From an alpha proteobacterium 3107 (GTDB lineage: Bacteria > Pseudomonadota > Alphaproteobacteria > Rhodobacterales > Rhodobacteraceae): a DNA stretch of 12,800 bases. Every line of letters begins with the position of its first letter. Position 1 is the stretch's first letter. The stretch lies in NCBI GenBank assembly GCA_001483205.1, contig JPPB01000240.1:1-12800 (forward strand), given 5' to 3'. The notes beneath the pieces are model-generated. The model worked only from the letters and a program-made list of their open reading frames with translations. It searched no databases and was not told the origin of the DNA. Positions 5,971 to 12,800 of this stretch are shown in pieces. Both the position numbers and the translations under genes were made by a program.

Positions 5971-7791
5971 TCACTGCTTGGGGCCGGAATGCACATAGGT
6001 TCCCGGCGCGGGGCACAGGGACGGGGGGGCATAATCGCCGGGGTCGCACGCCGGAATCCGCCTGCCGGATCGCCGCGACAGCCACGCCCCCCAGCGCGGC
6101 CACCACGACCCGCCGTGAAAGGCGGCACCCGCACGCCAGTCCCCGGCGTCCCTGACCGGGGCGTCAGACGTGTAATGCCCGTATTTGCCCTTCGACGGCG
6201 GGTTGATGATACCGGCGATATGGCCTGATTGCGACAGGATGAAGGTTTTCGAGCGCGCGCCGAACTGCCTGATGCCGTCAAAGCTGGCCATCCACGGGGC
6301 GATGTGATCGGTTTCGCAGGCAACGGCGCAAACCGGAACCGTAACATCGCGCAGGCTCAGCCGTTCACCCAGAATCGTCAGCCCCTCGCGCGCGAACCGG
6401 TTCTGCTGACACAGGCCGCGCAGATAGTCGATGGCCATGCGGCCCGGCAGGTTCGTGCCGTCACCGTTCCAGTAGAGCAGATCAAAGGCCGGGGGCGTCT
6501 CTCCCAGCATGTAGCGCCGGATCGCGGGCGCATAGACCAGATCATTCGCCCGCAGAAAGGAAAAGGTGCGCGACATGAAATAGGCTTTCAGAATCCCGTC
6601 TGCCTGCACCTGCGCCTCGATCCCGTCAACGAAGTCATTCTGAAGAAAGACCGTGAACTCCCCCTGATCCCGGAAATCGGTCAGCGTGGTCAGGAAGGTG
6701 GCGCTTCTGACCGATTTGTCGCCGCGCCGCCTGAGCAGCGCCAGCGTCAGCGCCAGAACCGTGCCTGCAATGCAATAGCCGACGGCGTTGACCTGCGCCT
6801 CTCCGGTCTGGCGCTTCACCTCATCAAGTGCCGCCAGATACCCCTCTTCGACATAGGTTTCCAACCCGGCATCGGCATAGGTTTCATCCGGGTTCACCCA
6901 ACTGACGACAAACAGCGTATAGCCCTGTTCGACGATCCAGCGCACCAGCGAACTTTCCGGTCTGAGGTCGAGAATGTAGAACTTGTTGATCCAGGGGGGA
7001 AAGATGATCAGCGGCACCCGGTGAACCGTTTCGGTGCGCGGCGCATAGCGGATAAGCTCCAGCATCCGGTTGCGGAACACCACATGCCCCTCTGTCGAGG
7101 CGATGTTATCGCCCACCTTGAACGCCTGCCTGTCCGCCAGCGAAACTAGCAGATCACCGTCATTCGCCTCAATGTCGCGGACCAGATTTTCAAGCCCCCG
7201 TATCAGCGATTCGCCCCCGGTTTCAGCGGCGCGCTCCAGTGCATCCGGGTTGGTGCCAAGAAAATTCGTCGGCGACATGAGGTCAATGATCTGGCGGGTG
7301 AAATGGGTCAGCCGCCGCCGGTCGGTCTCTTCCAGCCCCTCAATGCCGGAAACCGCCTGCCGCAGGGCCTCGGCATTGGTTTCATACTGACGCCTGACAT
7401 AGTGGAAATAGGGGTTTGTCTTCCACAGCGGGTTTGCAAAGCGGCGGTCCTCGGGCGCATCCTCTTCCGGTGCCCGGAAGCCATCCTGCGTCAGCGCCTG
7501 CTGAGCCTCGACGAATTGGGCGACTGTTCTGGTCCAATAGCCGATTTGCTGTTCGTAAATCCGGGCCGGATCGGACAGCATCTGCGCCCACATCGCCGCC
7601 CCGGTCTTCAGATAGAGATCCTGCCCCGGCCCCTCAAGCGCCGGGTTGTGGGGTTTGCGGCGGGACAGCGCGGCAATCAGGCGTTGCGAGAGTTGCTCCA
7701 CCCTTTGCAGGTTTGCGCTGAGCTCGCCCGAGGGCGCAGGCGCACCGCCGTTTTTGCCCCCGTCTTTCTGGCCGCTTGTCATCGTGAACAT
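5971..7791 (-). CDS. phaC: class I poly(3-hydroxyalkanoate) synthase
   Basis: PhaC polymerises (R)-3-hydroxybutyryl-CoA into PHB at the granule surface, releasing CoA. The 606-residue product has the N-terminal PhaC_N region (about 60-250: GQDLYLKTGAAMWAQMLSDP, NPYFHYVRRQY, SPTNFLGTNP) and an alpha/beta-hydrolase core (PLIIFPPWINKFYILDL at 260-276). The lipase-like box is GYCIAG, with nucleophile Cys340. Asp495 (ACETDHIAPW) and His524 (SQSGHIAGI) complete the triad. Length and the C-terminal APGTYV motif fit class I, which needs no PhaE or PhaR-subunit partner. The first ATG (7791) has a G-rich run abutting it; ATG 7782 (residue 4) has better spacing and may be the true start. It is divergent from phaZ and followed by phaP. 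No terminator is seen after it. Confidence 0.96.
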   Translation of the reverse strand: MFTMTSGQKDGGKNGGAPAPSGELSANLQRVEQLSQRLIAALSRRKPHNPALEGPGQDLYLKTGAAMWAQMLSDPARIYEQQIGYWTRTVAQFVEAQQALTQDGFRAPEEDAPEDRRFANPLWKTNPYFHYVRRQYETNAEALRQAVSGIEGLEETDRRRLTHFTRQIIDLMSPTNFLGTNPDALERAAETGGESLIRGLENLVRDIEANDGDLLVSLADRQAFKVGDNIASTEGHVVFRNRMLELIRYAPRTETVHRVPLIIFPPWINKFYILDLRPESSLVRWIVEQGYTLFVVSWVNPDETYADAGLETYVEEGYLAALDEVKRQTGEAQVNAVGYCIAGTVLALTLALLRRRGDKSVRSATFLTTLTDFRDQGEFTVFLQNDFVDGIEAQVQADGILKAYFMSRTFSFLRANDLVYAPAIRRYMLGETPPAFDLLYWNGDGTNLPGRMAIDYLRGLCQQNRFAREGLTILGERLSLRDVTVPVCAVACETDHIAPWMASFDGIRQFGARSKTFILSQSGHIAGIINPPSKGKYGHYTSDAPVRDAGDWRAGAAFHGGSWWPRWGAWLSRRSGRRIPACDPGDYAPPSLCPAPGTYVHSGPKQ

Positions 7792-7807
7792 TCCCGCCTA
7801 GTTTAGG

Positions 7808-7849
7808 CTGCACTTGCAGCATCTATATCGCAACCGGCCTTACAGGCAA
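7808..7849 (-). promoter_or_regulatory. phaC promoter region with CTGC-N4-GCAG operator shared with phaZ
   Basis: GCTGC-ACTT-GCAGC (7807-7820) is a perfect palindrome with the same core as the phaP site. On the minus strand TTGCCT (7849-7844) and TATAGA (7827-7822) are 16 bases apart and could be the phaC promoter, which puts the palindrome immediately downstream of the -10. The phaC and phaZ ATGs are only about 100 bases apart, so one bound repressor could act on both genes. No good phaZ -10/-35 pair was found. Confidence 0.6.
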
Positions 7850-7890
7850 AGCGATGAATCCTTTCGCAAGCCGGAACAAGAGGGCAGGAC

Positions 7891-9183
7891 ATGCGATACA
7901 TGGCCACATATGACCTGATGGAAACATCGCGCAACACCAGCCAGTGGCTGGGCGCGACCGCGCTGGCGATGGGGTCATACCCGTGGACCGGGCTGATCCC
8001 GCATCCGTTCTTTCGCATCCTGGCGGCCTGGGGAGAGGTGACGGAACGCAGCTTTGCCCGGATGGCGGCGCGGCCCGACTGGAATATTCATTCGGTGGTC
8101 AGCGATGACGGGCGCGACCACATCGTGACCACAGAGCCGGAGCTTCGCCGCCCCTTCGGTGATCTGATCCGTTTCAGGGTGCAGGGGCGGCCCGACCGGA
8201 AACGCCGCCTGCTGCTGGTCGCGCCGATGTCGGGCCATTATGCGACGCTGATGCGCTCGACCGTTGCCAGCCTGCTGCCCGATTGCGAGGTCTGGATCAC
8301 CGACTGGCACAACGCCCGCGACATTCCCGTCTCTCAGGGCACATTCGATATTGAGGATTATACCCTTTATCTGGTTGATTTCCTGCGGTGCCTCGGCCCC
8401 GACATACATGTGATTGCGGTCTGCCAGCCGGGGCCGCTGGCGCTGGCGGCAACCGCGTATCTGGCCGGGGAAGACCCCGCCGCGCAGCCGCGCAGCCTGA
8501 CCCTGATCGGTGGCCCGGTCGATCCGGACGCCGCCCCCACCGATGTCACCGATTTTGGCCGTCGGGTGACCATGGGCCAGCTAGAGCAAACCGTCATCCA
8601 GCGGGTCGGCTTCAAATACGCGGGCGCGGGGCGGATGGTTTATCCGGGGCTGGCACAACTGGCGTCATTCATGTCGATGAACGCCGACCGCCATGCCACA
8701 GCCTTTGCCGAACAGATCATGCGCGTGGCAAAGGGCGAGGCCGGGGACCATGACGCCCATAACCGCTTTTACGACGAATATCTGGCGGTCATGGACATGC
8801 CGGCAGAGTTCTACCTGTCCACGGTTGAACGGATTTTCAAGAACCGGGAAATTGCCTGCAATGATTTTGTCGTCGGTGGCAGGCGCATCGACATAGGGGC
8901 GATCACCGATGTTGCCATCAAGACCGTCGAAGGCGCGAAAGACGACATCAGCGCGCCGGGCCAGTGCGCGGCGGCGCTGGGGTTGCTGACCGGGCTGTCC
9001 GACGACATGAAGGCCAGCCATGTGGAGCCGGACGCGGGCCATTACGGCATCTTTGCGGGCCGAAGCTGGCGCAACAACATCCGCCCTCTTGTGCTTGATT
9101 TCATCGACAGGAGTTCGGCCCGGCCCCGCCGCCGCAACACCATGGCACCGCCGCCCCCTGCCCGCGCTGCGGGGGCCTGCTAG
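7891..9183 (+). CDS. phaZ: intracellular PHB depolymerase
   Basis: PhaZ hydrolyses or thiolyses native intracellular PHB to mobilise the stored carbon. The 430-residue product fits the cytoplasmic PhaZ family: N-terminal MATYDLMETSR...PWTGLIPHPFFR; RRLLLVAPMSGHYATLMRSTV (105-125); WITDWHNARDIPVSQGTFDIEDY (135-157); and the nucleophile motif AVCQPGPLALAA with Cys178, cysteine being the expected nucleophile in this family. The triad is probably completed by an aspartate in GAKDDISAPGQ (351 or 352) and His384 in DAGHYGIF. There is no signal peptide, which fits granule-bound cytosolic action. The ATG at 7891 has AAGAGGG about seven bases upstream; an in-frame ATG at residue 4 is a lesser option. 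The last 20 residues are an Arg/Pro/Ala-rich tail outside the catalytic core. The stop overlaps the convergent downstream gene by four bases. Confidence 0.95.
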   Translation: MRYMATYDLMETSRNTSQWLGATALAMGSYPWTGLIPHPFFRILAAWGEVTERSFARMAARPDWNIHSVVSDDGRDHIVTTEPELRRPFGDLIRFRVQGRPDRKRRLLLVAPMSGHYATLMRSTVASLLPDCEVWITDWHNARDIPVSQGTFDIEDYTLYLVDFLRCLGPDIHVIAVCQPGPLALAATAYLAGEDPAAQPRSLTLIGGPVDPDAAPTDVTDFGRRVTMGQLEQTVIQRVGFKYAGAGRMVYPGLAQLASFMSMNADRHATAFAEQIMRVAKGEAGDHDAHNRFYDEYLAVMDMPAEFYLSTVERIFKNREIACNDFVVGGRRIDIGAITDVAIKTVEGAKDDISAPGQCAAALGLLTGLSDDMKASHVEPDAGHYGIFAGRSWRNNIRPLVLDFIDRSSARPRRRNTMAPPPPARAAGAC

Positions 9184-9959
9184 AACCGGCCATAGCGGAA
9201 GACGGCCGAGGCCCCCCACCCGGCGACAATGGCGATGAACAGCGACAGAACCCCATAAATCAGCGGCTGCTCATGGGCGAGGTTGAAAATCCACCGTTCC
9301 AGCCCGACCTTGGAAACATAGATCACCGTCTTGTATTCATCGACCACCTGACGGTCGCGGGTCAGCAGGATGCGCGCCAGATAGATGCCCTCGGTCAGGT
9401 TTGCGGGCAGCGAAATCGAGGTATCGAACAGGGTTTCCTCGCGAATGGTGATCGAATTTTCCTGGGTGAAATACAGTCCGGCCTCTTCGCGGATACGGAT
9501 CAGGGCGCTGGTGAACGCATAGGCCTTGAGCGTGGCCGCGTTGGCGCTGATTGACCGCACCGCATGGGGGATCGAGATGCGATGCGCCAAATCCTCCGGC
9601 CCGGAAAGAACATGATCAATCGGGTTCGATGTGGCAATCGCATAGAAGCTGGGGGCATCCTCGATGACAAAGGAATCGGTGTTGACCCAAATGCCGTATT
9701 CGCGCGACTTGCGCCGGACGGTGACAGGCTCGGGCGGCCCGGCAATGGCGATCACCACCTCTAGCGGGCCGGTGTCGGGTGGCGGGGCCTCGCGCTGAAC
9801 CGCACCGAAGATCAGAATCTCAGAGCCGTCAAAATTGGCGGTGATCGACACCCGGTTCTGGCTCAGCCCGGCGACGACCTGCTCGCCCGCCTGCCCGACG
9901 GCAAGGCCGGGCAGGGCGGCGGCGAGGCCGGTCAGAACAAGGGCCAGCCGCCACAACAT
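9180..9959 (-). CDS. TIGR02186 / Alph_Pro_TM family membrane-anchored protein
   Basis: The 259-residue product matches my memory of the alphaproteobacterial TIGR02186 family (putative transmembrane protein). It has an N-terminal signal sequence (about 1-23, cut near VGQA or GLA), a periplasmic domain rich in beta strands, and one C-terminal membrane span (about 232-254) ending in FRYGRF. The most distinctive stretch is VRRKSREYGIWVNTDSFVIEDAPSFYAIATS (81-111). NFDGSEILIFGAV (42-54) and PANLTEGIYLARILLTRD (185-202) also look conserved. The ATG shares one base with the stop of the upstream TauE/SafE gene (TGATG), so the two are translationally coupled and probably work together. Molecular function is unknown; a periplasmic partner of the transporter is inference. 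Confidence 0.85.
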   Translation of the reverse strand: MLWRLALVLTGLAAALPGLAVGQAGEQVVAGLSQNRVSITANFDGSEILIFGAVQREAPPPDTGPLEVVIAIAGPPEPVTVRRKSREYGIWVNTDSFVIEDAPSFYAIATSNPIDHVLSGPEDLAHRISIPHAVRSISANAATLKAYAFTSALIRIREEAGLYFTQENSITIREETLFDTSISLPANLTEGIYLARILLTRDRQVVDEYKTVIYVSKVGLERWIFNLAHEQPLIYGVLSLFIAIVAGWGASAVFRYGRF

Positions 9960-10876
9960 CAGTGCCCCCCCCGCGCTGCCAGAGAGTAAAGCTCTGACGG
10001 CTCCAGCAGCAACTCAAGCGCCAGTTTCAGACAAACGCCCAGAACCAGCAACGCCAGCAGAATGCGCAACTGCTCGGCCTTCAGATAGGTGCCGATCCGT
10101 GTGCCGATCTGTGCCCCCACCACCCCGCCGACCAGCAGCAAAACCGCCAGCGCCATATCGACCGTCTGGTTGGTGGTTGCGTGCAGAAGCGTGGTAAAGC
10201 CGGTGACAAAGATAATCTGGAACAGCGATGTGCCCACCACCACCTTTGTCGGCATTCCCAGCAGATAGATCATCGCCGGGACCATCACGAAACCGCCGCC
10301 AACCCCCATGATCGCCGCCAGCATCCCGACGAAAACCCCAACCAGCACCGGCGGGATGACCGAGATATAAAGCCCCGATGTGCGGAACTTCATCTTGAAC
10401 GGCAGGGCGTGAATCCAGTTGTGCTTTCGGCGTTTCGGGGCCGCGCCCGGTTTGCGGCTGCGCCGGATCGCGCGCAGGCTTTCGATGAACATCAGCCCGC
10501 CGATGATGCCCAGAAAGACGACATAGCAGAGCTTGACCAGCAGATCGACCTGCCCCATGCCTTTGAGGGTGTTGAATATCTGCACGCCGAGCGCCGCCCC
10601 GGCCAGCCCGCCGACCAGCAGGACCGTGCCCATGCGCAGATCAACGGTTCTGCGTTTCAGATGCGCCAGCACGCCGGAAAAGGACGAGGCGACAATCTGG
10701 TTCGCCTCGGTGGCGACGGCAACCGCAGGCGGGATGCCGATGAAGAACAGAAGCGGCGTCATCAGAAACCCGCCGCCGACGCCGAACATGCCGGACAGAA
10801 CGCCGACCATGCCGCCCAGACCAAGCAGCAGGAAGGCGTTGACGGAAACCTCGGCGATGGGAAGATAAATCTGCAT
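9959..10876 (-). CDS. TauE/SafE (TSUP) family transporter
   Basis: This is an integral inner-membrane protein of 305 residues. The TSUP family exports or takes up small sulfur or organic anions such as sulfite, sulfoacetate or taurine-derived compounds. The family's internal duplication is plain: SGMFGVGGGFLMTPLLFFIGIPP (28-50) and LAAIMGVGGGFVMVPAMIYLLGMP (186-209) are the two matching half-repeats, each followed by a conserved hydrophilic helix (ATEANQIVASSFSG and GTSLFQIIFVTGFT). About eight hydrophobic segments are visible, with a basic cytoplasmic loop in the middle (135-166, RRSRKPGAAPKRRKHN). The ATG at 10876 has only a weak upstream GGTAGGG. The direct coupling to the TIGR02186 gene and absence of taurine or sulfite enzymes in the window leave the substrate open. 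Confidence 0.9.
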   Translation of the reverse strand: MQIYLPIAEVSVNAFLLLGLGGMVGVLSGMFGVGGGFLMTPLLFFIGIPPAVAVATEANQIVASSFSGVLAHLKRRTVDLRMGTVLLVGGLAGAALGVQIFNTLKGMGQVDLLVKLCYVVFLGIIGGLMFIESLRAIRRSRKPGAAPKRRKHNWIHALPFKMKFRTSGLYISVIPPVLVGVFVGMLAAIMGVGGGFVMVPAMIYLLGMPTKVVVGTSLFQIIFVTGFTTLLHATTNQTVDMALAVLLLVGGVVGAQIGTRIGTYLKAEQLRILLALLVLGVCLKLALELLLEPSELYSLAARGGH

Positions 10877-11036
10877 GGCCCTACCTATCGCCCCCGCAAC
10901 GGCTTTGGCAACGGGAGCAGGTCATCAAATTGACGCAGAATCCGCGAAATTTCGACGACCGGGCCGATTGGGTGGCCGTTGTGCCCCACGTTTGGCCCGG
11001 AAACCGGTTCAGGCCCCGGCTGGCGCACAGGCACTC

Positions 11037-11492
11037 TCAGACCAGATGGCGAGAGAAGGTCAGGGCGGCGATGCGCCCGCCGTCGGGGGTGCGGTAATAG
11101 CCCGGCCTTTGGCCCGTCTGCCTATACCCCGCCTGAGCATAAAGCGTGATGGCGGCATGATTCGCCGACGACACTTCGAGAAAAGAGCGCGTCGCCCCCC
11201 TGCGCACGGCTTCGTTCTCATAGGTGCTCAGCAAGGCCCGACCCCGTCCCTTGCGCCGATGATCGGGATGAACGGCGAGCGTCAGCAGCTCCGCCTCATC
11301 CGCAATAACCCGCCCCAGCGCGAAACCGGAATTGTCCGCGCCCCCTGCATCCCTGCCGCCCCCGGTCAGAAAAACCGAGCCGTCCCTCAGAAGCGACGAA
11401 AATTCGACCTCTGACCACGGGCGGGGCGTCCCGAAGCAAAGGGCGTGCAGGCGGGCAAGTGCGGCGGGTGTCGGCACGGGAGGCAGCACCAA
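11037..11492 (-). CDS. rimI: GNAT acetyltransferase, RimI-like
   Basis: This 151-residue GNAT-fold enzyme transfers acetyl from acetyl-CoA, in RimI to the N-terminal alanine of ribosomal protein bS18. The acetyl-CoA loop is VHPDHRRKGRGRALL (74-88, the R/Q-x-x-G-x-G/A pattern at 79-84). The RimI-like C-terminal half SFLEVSSANHAAITLYAQAGYRQTGQRPGYY (103-133) has the conserved Glu106, Asn111 and terminal Tyr-Tyr. The start used is TTG at 11492, two bases after the tsaB stop; GTG at 11489 is a possible alternative, and no strong Shine-Dalgarno is present. Its position directly after tsaB supports the RimI name, since the two genes are neighbours in many bacteria. The true substrate in this organism is not proven by sequence. 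Confidence 0.85.
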   Translation of the reverse strand: MVLPPVPTPAALARLHALCFGTPRPWSEVEFSSLLRDGSVFLTGGGRDAGGADNSGFALGRVIADEAELLTLAVHPDHRRKGRGRALLSTYENEAVRRGATRSFLEVSSANHAAITLYAQAGYRQTGQRPGYYRTPDGGRIAALTFSRHLV

Positions 11493-11494
11493 GG

Positions 11495-12136
11495 TCAGCC
11501 CGCAATGACCGGCGGTGGTCTGCGCGGCGGTGCGGCACTGGCTGCACGAATATAGAGCGGCGCAGGCCGGGGCGGTGCGTCAGAGCGGCGGCGGGCCGCG
11601 ATGCGGGCAATCGCCTCGGGCAGGGAACAGGCCGGATGTGCCGCCCGCCCGCCATAATGCTGCGCGATTTCATCGGCCCGGTGTCCGATCACCGTCGGGG
11701 TGCCCTGCGGGGGCACGGGGGGCAGAGTGTCAGGGCGACACTGCTGCGGCACATCGCCCGTGACCTGTATATAAAGAGTATCCCCCGGCCCCCTGACCGA
11801 GGCAACCACCACGCCATCCGCGCCGTGGCGCAGGGCCTCGAACGCAGAAACCCCCACCGTCGGAATACCCAGCGACAGCGCCAGCCCGCGCGCGGTGGCA
11901 ACACTGATGCGAATGCCGGTGAAATTGCCCGGCCCGATCCCGGCCCCCAGCGCAGAAAGGTCAGACCAGCGCACCCCGGCGTCGCAGAGCAGGCCCTCAA
12001 GCAGCGGTATCAGCCGCTCCGCCTGTCCCCTTTGCATCGGTTCAGAGCGTTCGGCGACAATCCGCCCGCCCGACAACAGCGCACCCGCGCAACAGGCCGC
12101 CGAGGTGTCGAACCCGAGGACAAGAGGCTCACTCAC
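11495..12136 (-). CDS. tsaB: tRNA t6A37 threonylcarbamoyltransferase complex subunit TsaB
   Basis: TsaB is the scaffold partner of TsaD in making N6-threonylcarbamoyladenosine at position 37 of ANN-decoding tRNAs. The 213-residue product has the ASKHA-type N-terminus LGFDTSAACCAGALL (7-21) and the family hallmark GAGIGPGNFTGIRISVATARGLAL (64-87; GPGSFTG-like, with Asn for the usual Ser). The C-terminal half is short and Pro/Ala/Arg-rich, as usual for this subunit, and it lacks metal-binding histidines of TsaD. The GTG at 12136 is chosen because it overlaps the previous stop as GTGA and starts right at the first beta strand; the frame is open upstream but only as a shadow of the Nfu gene. Confidence 0.92.
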   Translation of the reverse strand: MSEPLVLGFDTSAACCAGALLSGGRIVAERSEPMQRGQAERLIPLLEGLLCDAGVRWSDLSALGAGIGPGNFTGIRISVATARGLALSLGIPTVGVSAFEALRHGADGVVVASVRGPGDTLYIQVTGDVPQQCRPDTLPPVPPQGTPTVIGHRADEIAQHYGGRAAHPACSLPEAIARIAARRRSDAPPRPAPLYIRAASAAPPRRPPPVIAG

Positions 12137-12693
12137 GCGGCAACGGGGCGCACTTCGGTCACTTCGGGGATGTAGTGACGCAGCAGGTTCTCGATCCCCA
12201 TTTTCAGGGTCAGGGTCGAGGAAGGACACCCCGCGCAAGCGCCCTGCATGTGCAGATAGACAACGCCCTTGTCGAAACCGTGAAAGGTGATGTCGCCCCC
12301 GTCCTGGGCAACGGCGGGGCGCACGCGGGTATCCAGAAGCTCTTTGATCTGGTTGACAATTTCGGCATCCTGGCCGTCATGCTCGGCGTGCCCGCCGGTG
12401 CCCGCGCCATCGGTGATCGCCGGGCGGCCCGACTGGAAATGGTCCATGATCGCGCCCAGGATCGCGGGTTTGAGGTGCTCCCACTCCACATCGTTTGCCT
12501 TGGTGACGGTCACGAAATCGCTGCCCAGAAACACGCCGGTGACGCCGGTGACGCCGAATATGCACCGCGCGAGCGGCGAGTTGCCTGCGGCCTCCGGTGT
12601 CGGATAATCGGCGGTGCCGGTGCTCAGAACCGCCTGGCCGGGCAGGAATTTCAGCGTCGCGGGGTTCGGGGTGGATTCGGTCTGGATGAACAT
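12133..12693 (-). CDS. Nfu-type iron-sulfur cluster carrier (NifU C-terminal domain protein)
   Basis: Nfu proteins carry 4Fe-4S clusters to apo-enzymes. The 186-residue product has an N-terminal Nfu_N domain (MFIQTESTPNPATLKFLPG..., to about 90) and a C-terminal NifU-like domain (110-186) with the cluster-ligating pair CAGC (Cys153, Cys156) in MQGACAGCPSSTLTLKMGIENLLRHYIPEV. A Gly/His/Asp-rich linker (97-109) joins them. This is the mitochondrial-NFU1-like architecture common in alphaproteobacteria, different from E. coli NfuA with its degenerate A-type domain, so no gene symbol is given. The ATG at 12693 has GGAGG (12704-12700) six bases upstream and matches the conserved MFIQTE start. The frame extends to 12744, but the extra 17 residues are not family-like. 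It leads the operon with tsaB and rimI. Confidence 0.94.
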   Translation of the reverse strand: MFIQTESTPNPATLKFLPGQAVLSTGTADYPTPEAAGNSPLARCIFGVTGVTGVFLGSDFVTVTKANDVEWEHLKPAILGAIMDHFQSGRPAITDGAGTGGHAEHDGQDAEIVNQIKELLDTRVRPAVAQDGGDITFHGFDKGVVYLHMQGACAGCPSSTLTLKMGIENLLRHYIPEVTEVRPVAA

Positions 12694-12715
12694 CGGGGGC
12701 CTCCGTCTTGTGCCA

Positions 12716-12744
12716 GATATGCGCATGGCGGGCGGGGCTGTCAA
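12716..12744 (-). promoter_or_regulatory. possible promoter of the Nfu-tsaB-rimI operon
   Basis: On the minus strand a perfect -35 hexamer TTGACA (12744-12739) is followed after 17 bases by CATATC (12721-12716), a poor -10 with three consensus matches. It lies about 25 to 50 bases before the ATG at 12693. The -35 is convincing, the -10 is not, so the start point is uncertain. Confidence 0.45.
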
Positions 12745-12800
12745 GGTTTGGGGCGGTTCCGGAAATCTCTGCCGTCAACGCTTTGCCCCCGCCCCCCGCC

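Noticed and set aside
6229..7149. Plus-strand open frames of up to 306 codons opposite phaC
   Set aside because: They are antisense shadows of a high-GC gene; phaC has all catalytic residues and full length.
10181..10933. Plus-strand open frame of 250 codons opposite the TSUP gene
   Set aside because: His/Asp/Gln/Arg-rich shadow translation with no recognisable domain; the minus-strand TSUP repeats are clear.
12739..12800. Possible further gene or operator upstream of the Nfu gene at the window edge
   Set aside because: Apart from the TTGACA hexamer I see only G/C runs and no coding frame with support in the 107 bases available.

Overview
The window looks like chromosomal DNA of an alphaproteobacterium, most likely Rhodobacteraceae. 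The reasons are the high GC content of nearly all genes, the polyhydroxybutyrate (PHB) gene order phaZ / phaC-phaP-phaR, a protein of the alphaproteobacterial TIGR02186/Alph_Pro_TM family next to a TauE/SafE transporter, and an Nfu-tsaB-rimI operon. The family assignment is inference from protein recognition by eye; no database search was possible.

Layout. Positions 41-796 (+) encode a PhnD-like substrate-binding-fold protein without a signal peptide. Positions 797-1358 form a lower-GC patch holding one unrecognised 126-residue gene (881-1261, +). Positions 1359-4691 (+) are a complete polar amino-acid ABC importer in the order ATPase, periplasmic binding protein, permease, permease. A strong hairpin lies between the binding protein and the first permease. 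The second permease runs tail-to-tail into phaR with an 11-base overlap of coding sequence.

Positions 4681-9183 are the PHB granule locus. The minus strand carries phaC (synthase), phaP (phasin) and phaR (repressor). The divergent plus-strand gene is phaZ (intracellular depolymerase). PhaC polymerises hydroxybutyryl-CoA at the granule, PhaP coats the granule, PhaR senses PHB and represses, and PhaZ mobilises the store. Two palindromic sites built on CTGC-N3/4-GCAG, one over the phaP promoter and one in the phaC/phaZ divergent promoter region, are good candidates for PhaR operators. The phaP transcript appears to carry a hairpin close to its 5' end and two hairpins at its 3' end, the last with a U-tract as an intrinsic terminator.

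Positions 9180-10876 (-) are a translationally coupled pair: a TauE/SafE (TSUP) membrane transporter and a TIGR02186 secreted, membrane-anchored partner. Positions 11037-12693 (-) are a tight housekeeping operon: an Nfu-type Fe-S carrier, TsaB (tRNA t6A synthesis) and a RimI-like acetyltransferase, with a possible promoter near 12716-12744. No tRNA, rRNA, CRISPR array, insertion sequence or transposase was seen. Most of the window is conserved core genome. The least explained parts are the low-GC gene and the fine structure of PHB control.
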